From Oscillospiraceae bacterium (lineage in GTDB: Bacteria > Bacillota > Clostridia > Oscillospirales > Oscillospiraceae), in assembly GCA_017502265.1 (NCBI GenBank), contig JAFVVI010000052.1, positions 1-41,654 of the forward strand: a stretch of 41,654 nucleotides of DNA, written 5' to 3'. Position 1 is the stretch's first letter. The number at the start of each line of letters is the position of its first letter. The position numbers were made by a program, and so were the translations under genes. Positions 28,963-37,303 of this stretch are shown here, in pieces. The notes beneath the pieces were generated by a model. It searched no databases and had not been told where the DNA came from. It was given only the letters and a program-made list of their open reading frames with translations.

Positions 28963-30366
28963 ATGAAATTGTTGAATACCCGGCCTAAGCGCATCGCGGC
29001 GCTGGTGCTGTGTGTTGTGGCGCTGATCTGCGCGGTGTACAGCCTGCTGCGGTTCGGTTTCGGCCTGGACCTGCTGGACCGAAGCGGCCTGCATACGAAA
29101 AACGGTGTGGTACGCTATTTGGACTATTTTGGACGGCCGCAGACCCAGTGGCAGTACATAGATGGCAAGCTCTATTACTTTGCCGAAGATGGCGCAATGG
29201 CCACCGGCTGGCAGGAGATCGACGGCCAGCGGTACTTCTTCGACGCTTCCGGTGTCCGGGCTACCGGCTGGCACACCGTGGACGGCAAGTCCTACTATTT
29301 GGGCGATGCCGGCAAAATGGTCACCGGCTGGCAGAAGATCGAAGAAAAGTCCTACTATTTTGCTGAGGACGGCGCAATGGCCACCGGCTGGCAGGAAATG
29401 GACGGAAAGCGCAGCTATTTCTCCCAGGAGGGCGTGGCGCTGACCGGCTGGCAGAAGGTCGAAGAAAAGTTGTATTACTTCACAGCCGAGGGCTACACGG
29501 TCTCCGGTTGGCAGGAGCTGGATAATGTTCGCTTCCGCTTCCATGAGGATGGCTCTGTGGTCACCGGCTGGTATGAAGACGACACCGGCAAGTACTACTT
29601 TGATGAAGACGGCCACCCCCATACAGGCTGGCTGGAATGGGAGGGCGAGCGCTACTATTGCAACCCCGACGGTACCTTGGCCACCGGTTGGCTGACCTTG
29701 GAGCAGGACCGCTACTTCCTGCACCCGGACGGCAAAATGGCCGTGGGCGAGGTGAAGATCGACGGCGTGTCCAGTTTCTTCTCCTCTCAGGGCAAATATG
29801 TTCTGCTGTGCAATCCCTGGCATTCCGTGCCGGAGGATTATGTGCTGCAAATGTCCACCCTTGAGGGCTTCCAGTTTGCCAGCATTGGCCGGGACGCATT
29901 GGAGAAAATGATCGCCGACTGCCGGGCAGCAGGCGTTGGTTGTACCATCAATAATACCTACCGATCCAAGGCTCTCCAGCAACGGATGTGGGATCAGAGC
30001 GTTGCTAAGTTTATAGCAGCCGGTATGACCAAGGAACAGGCCGAGGCAGAAACCGGCAAGACTACCGCGATCCCCGGCCACAGCGAGCATCAGACCGGCC
30101 TTGCGGCGGATCTGAATGGCGGTAACGCAACCTATGATTGGCTTGGAGAGCACTGTTGGGAGTATGGCTTCATTCTCCGCTACCCGGACAACAAGATCGA
30201 GATTACCGGCATTATTTATGAGCCGTGGCATTTCCGTTATGTGGGCACGGAGCTTGCATTGGAACTGAAGGCCGTCGGCCTTACCTTAGAGGAGTATATG
30301 GCCAAGCTGACCCCGGCGGAAGTCCCTGTGGTGAATACCCAATCTGCCACCGAAGAGGCAGCTTAA
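28963..30366 (+). CDS. Cell-wall-binding D-alanyl-D-alanine carboxypeptidase (VanY/M15 type)
   Basis: About 467 residues. A signal anchor (~12-35) is followed by about ten 20-residue cell-wall-binding repeats of the choline-binding type (~50-275), each with TGW, an aromatic YYF and a G turn. The peptidase M15/VanY domain (~290-460) has zinc and active-site residues His376, Asp383 (SEHQTGLAADL) and the EPWHFRYVG end (Glu420, His423). It would trim D-Ala from peptidoglycan outside the cell while bound to wall polymers. The start is uncertain: ATG 28963 has a poor ribosome site, and TTG 28939 behind GGGTGGT is an alternative. It is a single gene between its own promoter and terminator. Confidence 0.9.
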   Translation: MKLLNTRPKRIAALVLCVVALICAVYSLLRFGFGLDLLDRSGLHTKNGVVRYLDYFGRPQTQWQYIDGKLYYFAEDGAMATGWQEIDGQRYFFDASGVRATGWHTVDGKSYYLGDAGKMVTGWQKIEEKSYYFAEDGAMATGWQEMDGKRSYFSQEGVALTGWQKVEEKLYYFTAEGYTVSGWQELDNVRFRFHEDGSVVTGWYEDDTGKYYFDEDGHPHTGWLEWEGERYYCNPDGTLATGWLTLEQDRYFLHPDGKMAVGEVKIDGVSSFFSSQGKYVLLCNPWHSVPEDYVLQMSTLEGFQFASIGRDALEKMIADCRAAGVGCTINNTYRSKALQQRMWDQSVAKFIAAGMTKEQAEAETGKTTAIPGHSEHQTGLAADLNGGNATYDWLGEHCWEYGFILRYPDNKIEITGIIYEPWHFRYVGTELALELKAVGLTLEEYMAKLTPAEVPVVNTQSATEEAA

Positions 30367-30374
30367 AATCAGTA

Positions 30375-30407
30375 AAAAATACCCCCATCGCGGGGGTATT
30401 TTTATTT
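30375..30407. terminator. Bidirectional terminator
   Basis: A GC-rich hairpin (AAAAATACCCCC with GGGGGTATTTTT, 5-nt loop) with T-runs in both directions, shared by the VanY-like gene and the small minus-strand gene. Confidence 0.9.
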
Positions 30408-30420
30408 GTAGGGATGGGCA

Positions 30421-30573
30421 TTATCCCGGCTGCAATGCCTCCAGGGAAAGCTCCCCGGCCAACTTAAACAGGGCATCGCTCAGCACCTGTTCCAAAGAAA
30501 CCCCGGCAGCCTGGGCAATGCGGGTATAAAAAAGAGCTACGGAAGGCTCTAAAATCAGCGTTACCTGCGTCAT
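30421..30573 (-). CDS. Small 50-residue protein of unknown function
   Basis: This short gene starts at ATG 30573 behind a strong GGGAGGA site 5-6 nt away. It begins MTQVTLILEPSVALFYTRI, continues with a helical AGVSLEQVLSDALFKL stretch, and ends at TAA 30421-30423. It lies back to back with proS and has a bidirectional terminator 14 nt after its stop. The beta-then-helix pattern could be a small ribbon-helix-helix-like or sporulation-associated protein, but I do not recognise it. The frame extends much further upstream, but only as a shadow of proS. Confidence 0.6.
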   Translation of the reverse strand: MTQVTLILEPSVALFYTRIAQAAGVSLEQVLSDALFKLAGELSLEALQPG

Positions 30574-30675
30574 ACCGTCCTCCCTTAAAAAACTGTGTTT
30601 CATTCTATGCAAACCCTTGACAGGCGTGCTACAATATAAAGTACGGATAACAAATAATGCTTGAGGTGAAAAACT

Positions 30676-32112
30676 ATGGCAAAAGAGAAAAAGGTAGAAC
30701 AGATAACCGATATGGAGGTAGACTTTGCCCAATGGTTCACGGATGTGTGCACCAAGGCGCAGCTCATTGACTACTCCTCCATTAAGGGTGTATTTATTTA
30801 CAGACCCTATGGCTATGCCATCTGGGAGAATATTCAGCAAATTATGGACAAGGAGTTCAAAAAGCAGGGCGTTGAAAATGTCTATATGCCCCTGCTGATC
30901 CCGGAAAGCCTGCTGCAGAAGGAGAAGGACCATGTGGAAGGCTTTGCGCCCGAATGCGCATGGGTGACTATGGGCGGCGGTGAGAGACTGGAAGAGCGTT
31001 ACGCCATCCGTCCCACCTCCGAGACCCTGTTCTGCGAGCATTTTGCAAATGTCCTGCAGACCCACCGGCAGCTGCCTATGAAGTATAACCAGTGGTGCAG
31101 CGTTCTGCGCTGGGAGAAGACCTCCCGTCCCTTCCTGCGGCACAGAGAGTTCCTGTGGCAGGAGGGTCATACCATCCACGCCACCGCTGAAGAGGCAAAG
31201 AATTTCACCGAGACGATGCTCAATGTCTATGCCGACTTCTGCGAGAATGTGCTGGCAATGCCCGTTACCCGGGGCCAGAAGACCGAGAAGGAGAAGTTCA
31301 ACGGTGCAGAGGCCACCTATACCATCGAGTGTATGATGCATGACCGTAAGGCTCTGCAGGCCGGTACTTCCCACTACTTTGGCGATGGCTTTGCCAAGGC
31401 CTTCGAGATCGAGTTTACCGACAAGAACAACCAGAAATCCAACCCCCACGAGACAAGCTGGGGCGTTTCCACCCGTCTGATCGGCGGTATCATTATGACC
31501 CACGGTGATAATAACGGTCTGGTACTGCCTCCCAAGGTTGCCCCCATTCAGGTTATCGTGCTGCCCATCGCCCAGCATAAGCCCGGCGTTCTGGAAGCCG
31601 CTGCCGACATCAAGAACCGCCTGATCGAGGCCGGTCTCCGGGTCAAGGTGGACGATTCCGACAACTCCATGGGCTGGAAGTGCGCTGAGTACGAGATGAA
31701 GGGCGTGCCCCTCCGGGTGGAGTGTGGCCCCCGTGACCTGGAAAACGGTCAGGTAGTACTGGTCCGCAGAAACGACGGCGAGAAGACCGTTGTGAAGCTG
31801 GAAGACCTGGAACAGGCCGTTGCCCAGCAGCTGCAGCTGGTCCACGAGGGTATGTACGCCAGAGCCAAGAAGAATCTGGAAGAGCATATCTACGAGGCCC
31901 ATTCTCTGGAAGAGGCCAAGGCGCTGCAGGAGAAAAACGGCGGTTTCATCAAGACTATGTGGTGCGGCGAGCTGGAATGCGAGCTGAAGATGAAGGAGCA
32001 GGCCGGTATGTCCTCCCGGTGCATCCCCTTTGCCCAGGAGAACTTGGGCGATGTTTGCCCCATCTGCGGCAAGCCTGTCAAGCATATGATCCTCTGGGGC
32101 GTTGCTTATTAA
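30676..32112 (+). CDS. proS: Prolyl-tRNA synthetase (short, archaeal/eukaryotic-like form)
   Basis: Charges tRNA-Pro in the cytoplasm. The 478-residue length and lack of the editing insertion mark the ProS type 3 form used by many Clostridia. Class II motif 2 is visible as FLRHREFLWQEGHTIHAT (~153-170), and ETSWGVSTRLIGGIIMTHGD (~258-277) carries the motif 3 arginine. The anticodon-binding domain (~283-395) is followed by a C-terminal zinc-binding-like end with CGELECEL and CPICGKPV. TGAGGTGA precedes the ATG. Identification is secure. Confidence 0.96.
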   Translation: MAKEKKVEQITDMEVDFAQWFTDVCTKAQLIDYSSIKGVFIYRPYGYAIWENIQQIMDKEFKKQGVENVYMPLLIPESLLQKEKDHVEGFAPECAWVTMGGGERLEERYAIRPTSETLFCEHFANVLQTHRQLPMKYNQWCSVLRWEKTSRPFLRHREFLWQEGHTIHATAEEAKNFTETMLNVYADFCENVLAMPVTRGQKTEKEKFNGAEATYTIECMMHDRKALQAGTSHYFGDGFAKAFEIEFTDKNNQKSNPHETSWGVSTRLIGGIIMTHGDNNGLVLPPKVAPIQVIVLPIAQHKPGVLEAAADIKNRLIEAGLRVKVDDSDNSMGWKCAEYEMKGVPLRVECGPRDLENGQVVLVRRNDGEKTVVKLEDLEQAVAQQLQLVHEGMYARAKKNLEEHIYEAHSLEEAKALQEKNGGFIKTMWCGELECELKMKEQAGMSSRCIPFAQENLGDVCPICGKPVKHMILWGVAY

Positions 32113-32119
32113 TTGACAA

Positions 32120-32153
32120 TAAAAATCCCTCGGAATTTTCCGAGGGATTTTTG
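32120..32153. terminator. Bidirectional terminator between proS and the HAD gene
   Basis: A perfect 13-bp stem (32121-32133 with 32140-32152), 6-nt AATTTT loop, flanked by A5 and T5. Confidence 0.9.
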
Positions 32154-32154
32154 T

Positions 32155-32949
32155 TTATTTACCGTTTGCCAGGCGAACAATGTCGCCTACGCCGTCCAGC
32201 ACCATGGTAGGCCGGTAGGCGAAGGTCTTCAGGGTTTCATGGGTGGAGATGCCGGACAGTACCAGCACCGTGGACATACCGGTCTCCAGGCCGGAGATGA
32301 TGTCTGTATCCATCCGGTCACCTACCATCACGGCCTCGGCCGAGTGGCAGCCCAGCAGCTTCAAGCCCGTGCGCATCATCAGGGGATTGGGCTTGCCGCA
32401 GAAGTAGGCTTGTGTGCCGGTGGCAATTTCAATGGGGGCAATCAGCGCCCGGCAGGCCGGAGCGATGCCGTTTTCAATAGGGCCGGTCACATCGGGGTTG
32501 GCGCCAATCAGCTTTGCGCCGCCCAGCACCAAGTTGGTAGCCTTGGTAAGGGTTTCTAAGCTGTAGGTTCTGCCTTCGCCCACCACCACATAGTCCGGGT
32601 TAATGTCATTCATGGTGCAGCCGGCCTGATACAGCGCGTTCAGCAGGCCTGCCTCGCCGATGGCATATACCGAGCAGCCGGGACTTTGCTCCTTCAAAAA
32701 AGCAGCGGTAGCCAACGCGCTGGTGTAGAAATGATGCTCCGGTACATCCAGACCCATCCGGGCCAGCTTTAATTTCAGCTCACAGGGGGTGTAGCCGCTG
32801 TTGTTGGTCAAAAACAGATATTCTTTCTTTTCTGCGTTGAGCCAGTTGATAAATTCCGCAACTCCCGGCAGTACCTTGTTGCCGTGGTAGATGACACCGT
32901 CCATATCGCAGATAAAGCCTTTGATCTTATTAAAATCCAGTTGTGCCAT
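32155..32949 (-). CDS. HAD-IIA family hydrolase (NagD-like phosphatase)
   Basis: A 264-residue cytosolic phosphatase. The nucleophile motif is CDMDGVIYHGN (~14-24), motif II is FLTNNSGYTP (~46-55), the type IIA cap lies at ~75-175, GKPNPLMM (~184) carries the motif III lysine, and VGDRMDTDIISGLETGM (~212-228) is motif IV. It closely follows the NagD/p-nitrophenyl phosphatase pattern. The natural substrate is unknown; nucleotide or sugar phosphates are usual. AGGAGG precedes the ATG. Confidence 0.92.
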   Translation of the reverse strand: MAQLDFNKIKGFICDMDGVIYHGNKVLPGVAEFINWLNAEKKEYLFLTNNSGYTPCELKLKLARMGLDVPEHHFYTSALATAAFLKEQSPGCSVYAIGEAGLLNALYQAGCTMNDINPDYVVVGEGRTYSLETLTKATNLVLGGAKLIGANPDVTGPIENGIAPACRALIAPIEIATGTQAYFCGKPNPLMMRTGLKLLGCHSAEAVMVGDRMDTDIISGLETGMSTVLVLSGISTHETLKTFAYRPTMVLDGVGDIVRLANGK

Positions 32950-32982
32950 AGTTTCCTCCTAAAAAACATGTTCCTACACTAA

Positions 32983-33010
32983 ATTAAACATGATTCTTCC
33001 CAAAAGTCAA
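32983..33010 (-). promoter_or_regulatory. Possible promoter of the HAD gene
   Basis: TTGACT (33005-33010, minus strand) with TTTAAT (32983-32988) after 16 nt. It lies back to back with the promoter of the DUF1461 gene. The -10 is only fair. Confidence 0.45.
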
Positions 33011-33023
33011 GAGGGAATATGGA

Positions 33024-33052
33024 TTGTATTTTGCTTCTGCCTGTGGTATGCT
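33024..33052 (+). promoter_or_regulatory. Sigma-A promoter of the DUF1461 gene
   Basis: TTGTAT (33024-33029), 17-nt spacer and TATGCT (33047-33052), 23 nt upstream of the ATG. Confidence 0.7.
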
Positions 33053-33075
33053 AATCAAAAGGAGGGGGGCGGAAT

Positions 33076-33732
33076 ATGAAAAGAAATGTGCTTGGTGTTT
33101 TCAAAGCGGTATTGATTGCTCTTGTGGTGCTTGCCGGCGGGATTGTGCTTCCGATTTTGTTCCGTCCCTTTTTCTGGTGGCATATAGAGCCTTTGGACCT
33201 GCCGAAAATCACCGGCTTATCCATTCGTCAGATCCAAACCGCGTATGGAGAAATGATGGATTACTGCATCGGCCTTTCTAAGAATTTTTCTGCGGGCGTG
33301 CTGCCTTTTTCAGAGGCGGGAGCATCCCATTTTGCCGATGTGCGGAAGTTGTTTTTGCTGGATCTTGGGGTCTTGGTGATTTCCGCAGCGCTGTTGATCG
33401 GTCTTGCAATTTTGGGAAGAAAACAGCCTTTGCGCCTTGGGGGACACATCCCCGGCTTTTGGGCGGCGGTGGGCTTGGGGGCAAGCTTCGTGACAATAGC
33501 CGCACTGGCGGCCATAGACTTTAACCGGGCGTTTACAGTGTTTCACAAGCTATTCTTCCCCGGTAAGGATAACTGGCTCTTTGATGGACGCACTGACCCC
33601 ATCATTTATATGCTGCCCGCGGAATTTTTCCGCAACTGCGCCATTTTAATTCTTGGTGCGATTCTTGCAAGCTGTTTGGGCCTGTTATTATGGGATAGAA
33701 AATACATTCATCATTCCCTACAAAAAAGATGA
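33076..33732 (+). CDS. DUF1461/TIGR01906-family membrane protein
   Basis: A 218-residue protein with four spans (~8-28, ~95-115, ~130-150 and ~185-208). An extracytoplasmic part holds the typical SIRQIQTAYGEMMDYC stretch, and a second loop contains FHKLFFPGKDNWLFD, a hallmark I associate with the DUF1461 family. The FFPGKDNWLFD motif and the EFF following it are well conserved in relatives; no function is known. GGAGGGG precedes the ATG. It is transcribed alone. Confidence 0.82.
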   Translation: MKRNVLGVFKAVLIALVVLAGGIVLPILFRPFFWWHIEPLDLPKITGLSIRQIQTAYGEMMDYCIGLSKNFSAGVLPFSEAGASHFADVRKLFLLDLGVLVISAALLIGLAILGRKQPLRLGGHIPGFWAAVGLGASFVTIAALAAIDFNRAFTVFHKLFFPGKDNWLFDGRTDPIIYMLPAEFFRNCAILILGAILASCLGLLLWDRKYIHHSLQKR

Positions 33733-33733
33733 A

Positions 33734-33765
33734 ATACACCCGTGTGCAGTAGCACACGGGTGTAT
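33734..33765. terminator. Hairpin between the DUF1461 and rubrerythrin genes
   Basis: A perfect 14-bp stem (33734-33747 with 33752-33765) around AGTA, directly after the DUF1461 stop and before the rubrerythrin stop. T-runs are weak on both sides. Confidence 0.7.
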
Positions 33766-33779
33766 TGCTGCATATAAGA

Positions 33780-34325
33780 TTAGTAATTTTCCTTGCGGAC
33801 CTCGAAGAAGGCCTGGGGATGATTGCACACGGGGCAAACCTCCGGGGCAGCAGTACCGGTGACCAGGTGACCGCAGTTACGGCACTCCCACATCACGATG
33901 CCGGCCTTTTCAAAGACGGCCTTGGTCTCCACATTGTGCAGCAGCGCGCGGTAGCGCTCCTCGTGGGACTTTTCGATGGCAGCCACACCGCGGAACTGGG
34001 CAGCCAGGGCAGTGAAGCCTTCTTCCTCAGCTTCCTTGGCCATACGGTCATACATGTCGGTCCACTCGTAATGCTCGCCCTGGGCGGCCTCTACCAGATT
34101 TTCGGCGGTGTTACCCAGCTCGCCGAGGGCCTTGAACCACAGCTTGGCGTGCTCCTTTTCGTTCTCTGCGGTCTGCAGGAACAAAGCGGCGATCTGCTCA
34201 TAGCCGGCCTTCTTGGCAACGGAAGCAAAGTAGGTGTACTTGTTCCGGGCCTGGGATTCGCCGGCAAAGGCTTCCCACAGGTTCTTCTCGGTTTTTGTAC
34301 CGGCGTAGGGATTTTTCTTTTCCAT
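33780..34325 (-). CDS. Rubrerythrin
   Basis: A 181-residue cytosolic non-heme iron protein that reduces hydrogen peroxide in anaerobes. The N-terminal four-helix diiron domain has [16 protein letters not shown] (~19-34), [10 protein letters not shown] (~54-63), and [10 protein letters not shown]-like [14 protein letters not shown] (~118-131). The C-terminal rubredoxin-like domain has CRNCGH and [11 protein letters not shown] with the four iron-binding cysteines. A GGAGG-type site (AGGTATT region) precedes the ATG, and a strong promoter lies upstream. Identification is secure. Confidence 0.96.
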   Translation of the reverse strand: MEKKNPYAGTKTEKNLWEAFAGESQARNKYTYFASVAKKAGYEQIAALFLQTAENEKEHAKLWFKALGELGNTAENLVEAAQGEHYEWTDMYDRMAKEAEEEGFTALAAQFRGVAAIEKSHEERYRALLHNVETKAVFEKAGIVMWECRNCGHLVTGTAAPEVCPVCNHPQAFFEVRKENY

Positions 34326-34363
34326 AAAATAATACCTCCATAGTTATTTTTTGTTCTGTTTTT

Positions 34364-34391
34364 ATTATACCCAAAGAATTGCCAATGTCAA
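34364..34391 (-). promoter_or_regulatory. Sigma-A promoter of rubrerythrin
   Basis: On the minus strand, TTGACA (34386-34391), 16-nt spacer and TATAAT (34364-34369): both boxes match consensus. No operator palindrome (for example for PerR) is obvious. Confidence 0.8.
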
Positions 34392-34399
34392 AGAAAATA

Positions 34400-34428
34400 T
34401 TGACTTTGGATAGGCAGTGTGGTATAAA
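34400..34428 (+). promoter_or_regulatory. Sigma-A promoter of the beta-helix/glmM operon
   Basis: TTGACT (34400-34405), 17-nt spacer and TATAAA (34423-34428). It leaves a leader of about 125 nt before the ATG at 34560. Confidence 0.75.
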
Positions 34429-34559
34429 AACAACAGAAAAAATCCAAAAAATCTGTCTTATAAAGTGGAAAGAAAGGGCAAAATAAGATAGAGAAGGAAA
34501 TGCGCAATGACAGCGCGGTGTGGCGTTTAAAAACATCTTTTATAGAAAAGAGGAACTTT

Positions 34560-35219
34560 ATGTATCAGATTTCGGAACTGTACGATCTTGACCATACCCT
34601 GGCAGCGGATTATCTGCGGGGATTTACCTATCCTTGGGAAGCGCTGAAGGGCATCAAGGATATGATCCTTTCCTTAGGACAGACCTTAGGCGGGGAGTAT
34701 ACCCAAGTGTCCGAGGGTGTCTGGGTGCATAATACTGCAAAGGTAGCGCCCACTGCCTATCTGGGCGCGCCCTGTATCATCGGTGCCAATACTGAGGTGC
34801 GCCACTGCGCTTTTGTTCGTGGCTCAGCCCTTGTAGGTGAGAACTGCGTGGTGGGCAATTCCGTGGAGCTGAAAAATGTGATTTTGTTTGATAATGTCCA
34901 AACTCCCCACTATAACTATGTAGGTGACAGTATTTTGGGTTATAAGTCCCATATGGGCGCTGGCTCTATCACCTCCAATGTGAAGTCCGATAAGACCCTG
35001 GTGGTGATCCACGGTGATGAAAATGTGGAAACCGGACAGAAAAAGGTAGGCGCTCTGCTGGGTGACTTTGTGGAGATCGGCTGCAACAGCGTGCTCAATC
35101 CCGGCACGGTCATCGGCAGAAATTCCTCTGTGTACCCCACCTCCAATGTACGGGGTGTTGTGCCTGCAAACAGTATTTATAAGACTGGTGGCGTGATCGC
35201 TGCCAAGAAAGAGGGTTAA
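34560..35219 (+). CDS. Left-handed beta-helix protein, GlmU-like acyl/uridylyl-transferase relative
   Basis: A 219-residue protein. After a short helical start, residues ~50-200 form hexapeptide-repeat coils (VWVHNTAKVAPTAYLGAPCI, then VRGSALVGENCVVGNSVELKNV), and HMGAGSITSNVKSD resembles the GlmU C-terminal loop. It looks like the acyltransferase half of GlmU without the pyrophosphorylase half. AAGAGGAAC precedes ATG 34560. It is followed after 3 nt by glmM. In the UDP-GlcNAc pathway GlmM supplies glucosamine 1-phosphate, whose acetylation is the GlmU C-terminal reaction; that pairing is an attractive inference. Confidence 0.8.
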   Translation: MYQISELYDLDHTLAADYLRGFTYPWEALKGIKDMILSLGQTLGGEYTQVSEGVWVHNTAKVAPTAYLGAPCIIGANTEVRHCAFVRGSALVGENCVVGNSVELKNVILFDNVQTPHYNYVGDSILGYKSHMGAGSITSNVKSDKTLVVIHGDENVETGQKKVGALLGDFVEIGCNSVLNPGTVIGRNSSVYPTSNVRGVVPANSIYKTGGVIAAKKEG

Positions 35220-35222
35220 CCT

Positions 35223-36611
35223 ATGGGAAAATATTTTGGAACTGACGGCTTTCGCGGTGAAGCCAATGTAAACCTGACTGCTGATCACGCATTTAAGGTA
35301 GGCCGTTTTCTGGGCTGGTACTATGGTGAACTGAAGCGCCGGGCAGGGGAGCAGGAGTCCCCTCGTGTGGTGATCGGTAAGGATACCCGCCGGTCAAGCT
35401 ATATGTTTGAGTACGCTCTGGTGGCAGGTTTGACCGCCTCCGGCGCAGATGCTTACATGCTCCACGTTACCACCACCCCCTCTGTTGCTTATGTGACCCG
35501 GGTGGATGGTTTTGACTGCGGCATTATGATTTCCGCCAGTCACAATGCTTTCTATGATAACGGTATCAAGCTCCTTAACGGCTTCGGTGAAAAGATGGAA
35601 GAAGAGACCATCGCTTTGGTAGAAGTCTACCTGGACGGTGAGCTGGAAGTGTTCGGTCAGCGCTGGGAGGAACTGCCCTACAGCACCCGGGAAAAGGTTG
35701 GCTGCACGGTGGACTATGTGTCCGGCCGTAACCGCTATATCGGCTACCTGATCTCACTGGGTCTGTTCTCCTTTAAGGGTGTCAAGGTGGGTCTGGACTG
35801 CGCCAACGGCGCGGCCTGGAATATTGCCAAGTCTGTCTTTGATGCCTTGGGCGCAAAGACCTATGTAATCAATGCCGATCCCGACGGCACCAATATCAAC
35901 CGGGATGCCGGTTCTACCCATATTGAAGGACTGCAGAAATTTGTGGTGGAGAACGGCCTGGATGTGGGCTTTGCCTATGACGGCGATGCCGACCGCTGCC
36001 TGTGCGTGGACGAGAAGGGCGAGGTGGTCAACGGTGACCATATCCTCTATGCCTTAGGCGGGTATATGCAGGAGCGGGGCCAGCTGGACAATAACACTGT
36101 GGTCACCACCGTGATGTCCAACTTCGGTCTGTATAAGGCGTTTGACGAAAAGGGTATCGGCTATGCAAAGACCGCTGTGGGCGATAAGTATGTGTATGAA
36201 TATATGGTAAATAACGGCTGTCGCCTGGGCGGCGAGCAGTCCGGTCACATTATCATCTCCAAGTATGCCACCACCGGCGACGGCATTTTGACCAGTATCA
36301 AAATGATGGAAGTGATGCTGGCCAAGAAGAAGAAAATGAGCCAGCTGTGCGAGGGCCTGACCATCTATCCCCAGGTTCTGAAGAATGTTCGCGTTAAGTC
36401 CAAGCCGGAGGCTCAGAACGATCCTGCCGTGCAGGCAGCAGTGCAGGCTGTGGCGGATCAACTGGGTGAGACCGGCCGGATCCTGGTTCGGGAGTCCGGT
36501 ACAGAGCCGGTGATCCGGGTTATGGTGGAGGCTCCCAGCAAGGAGATCTGCCAGGAATGTGTGGATCGGGTGGTAGATGTGATCTGCGCTCAGGGCCATG
36601 CAAGAGTATAA
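35223..36611 (+). CDS. glmM: Phosphoglucosamine mutase
   Basis: Interconverts glucosamine 6- and 1-phosphate in the cytoplasm for UDP-GlcNAc and peptidoglycan synthesis. 462 residues. FGTDGFRG is at residues 5-12 and the catalytic phosphoserine is Ser106 in ISASHNAFYDNGIK. The metal loop is DGDADRCL (~253), the sugar loop GEQSGH (~338), and the phosphate loop RESGTEPVIRVM (~423). It starts 3 nt after the beta-helix gene stop. Phosphoglucomutase activity cannot be excluded, but the motif set favours GlmM. Confidence 0.93.
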   Translation: MGKYFGTDGFRGEANVNLTADHAFKVGRFLGWYYGELKRRAGEQESPRVVIGKDTRRSSYMFEYALVAGLTASGADAYMLHVTTTPSVAYVTRVDGFDCGIMISASHNAFYDNGIKLLNGFGEKMEEETIALVEVYLDGELEVFGQRWEELPYSTREKVGCTVDYVSGRNRYIGYLISLGLFSFKGVKVGLDCANGAAWNIAKSVFDALGAKTYVINADPDGTNINRDAGSTHIEGLQKFVVENGLDVGFAYDGDADRCLCVDEKGEVVNGDHILYALGGYMQERGQLDNNTVVTTVMSNFGLYKAFDEKGIGYAKTAVGDKYVYEYMVNNGCRLGGEQSGHIIISKYATTGDGILTSIKMMEVMLAKKKKMSQLCEGLTIYPQVLKNVRVKSKPEAQNDPAVQAAVQAVADQLGETGRILVRESGTEPVIRVMVEAPSKEICQECVDRVVDVICAQGHARV

Positions 36612-36624
36612 AGAATAAATAATG

Positions 36625-36656
36625 AAAAGCGCGTTGCGAAAGCAGCGCGCTTTTTG
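36625..36656 (+). terminator. Terminator after glmM
   Basis: A 12-bp stem with one G-U pair (36626-36637 with 36642-36653) capped by a GAAA tetraloop and followed by T5. Confidence 0.9.
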
Positions 36657-36719
36657 CGTTATCATTTCTGTAAAAAAAGAATATACTTGTCTATAAAATC
36701 GGACAAGGAGTGATGGGCG

Positions 36720-37253
36720 ATGAAACGGTCGGTGTCCACATGGCAAATGGGAGGCTTTGTTTTTACCGGGGTGCTGGGAACGCTGCTGCACTTTCTCTTT
36801 GATTGGACAGGGGGCAGCGGGGTGGCGGCGCTCTTTTCCGCAGTGAATGAATCTATCTGGGAGCATATGAAGCTGCTGTATTACCCCATGCTGGCGTTTG
36901 CTTTTATAGAGTATTCCAAATGGGGCAAAGACTGCCCCCAGTTCTGGTGTGTCAAGCTTGTGGGTATGTTGGTGGGACTGGTGGTGATTCCTGTGATATA
37001 TTATACCTATACAGGGATTCTTGGGGTGTCGGCGGACTGGTTTAATATCGCCATTTTCTTTCTTGCGGCAGGGATGGCATTCTATCTGGAAACCAAGCTT
37101 TTTGAAAAGCAACATGCTTATTGCATCTCTCCGGATAAGGCGTTTGTTCTTTTTTGCTTGCTGGGCGTAGCCTTTACGGTGCTGACCTTTGCGACCCCCC
37201 AAATCCCCTTTTTTCAAGACCCTCTTACAGGCACCTACGGCTTTCAAAAATAG
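36720..37253 (+). CDS. DUF6512-like membrane protein
   Basis: A 177-residue protein with five or six spans. GTLLHFLFDWTGGSG near residue 20 and NESIWEHMKLLYYPM (~42-57) match what I recall of the DUF6512 family; the function is unknown. The C-terminal loop FATPQIPFFQDP is also typical. AAGGAGTGATG precedes the ATG. Its stop lies 50 nt before the sigK start, so the two may be co-transcribed. Confidence 0.65.
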   Translation: MKRSVSTWQMGGFVFTGVLGTLLHFLFDWTGGSGVAALFSAVNESIWEHMKLLYYPMLAFAFIEYSKWGKDCPQFWCVKLVGMLVGLVVIPVIYYTYTGILGVSADWFNIAIFFLAAGMAFYLETKLFEKQHAYCISPDKAFVLFCLLGVAFTVLTFATPQIPFFQDPLTGTYGFQK

Positions 37254-37303
37254 AGGAAAAAGGACGGGCTGTGGCGAATACCTTTAACCGTGGAGGTGAG
37301 GCG

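Noticed and set aside
29150-29760. Regular 60-bp DNA repeats that might suggest a CRISPR array
   Set aside because: The repeats are in frame, imperfect and encode the 20-residue cell-wall-binding units; there are no unique spacers.
28954-30231. 425-residue open frame on the minus strand
   Set aside because: Shadow of the repeat-containing VanY-like gene; its own repeats only mirror those on the plus strand.
30421-32085. 554-residue open frame on the minus strand
   Set aside because: Antisense to proS. Only its last 50 codons (30421-30573), which have their own ribosome site, are kept as a gene.
36054-37247. 397-residue open frame on the minus strand
   Set aside because: Covers the ends of glmM and the DUF6512-like gene plus their terminator, so it cannot be a real gene.
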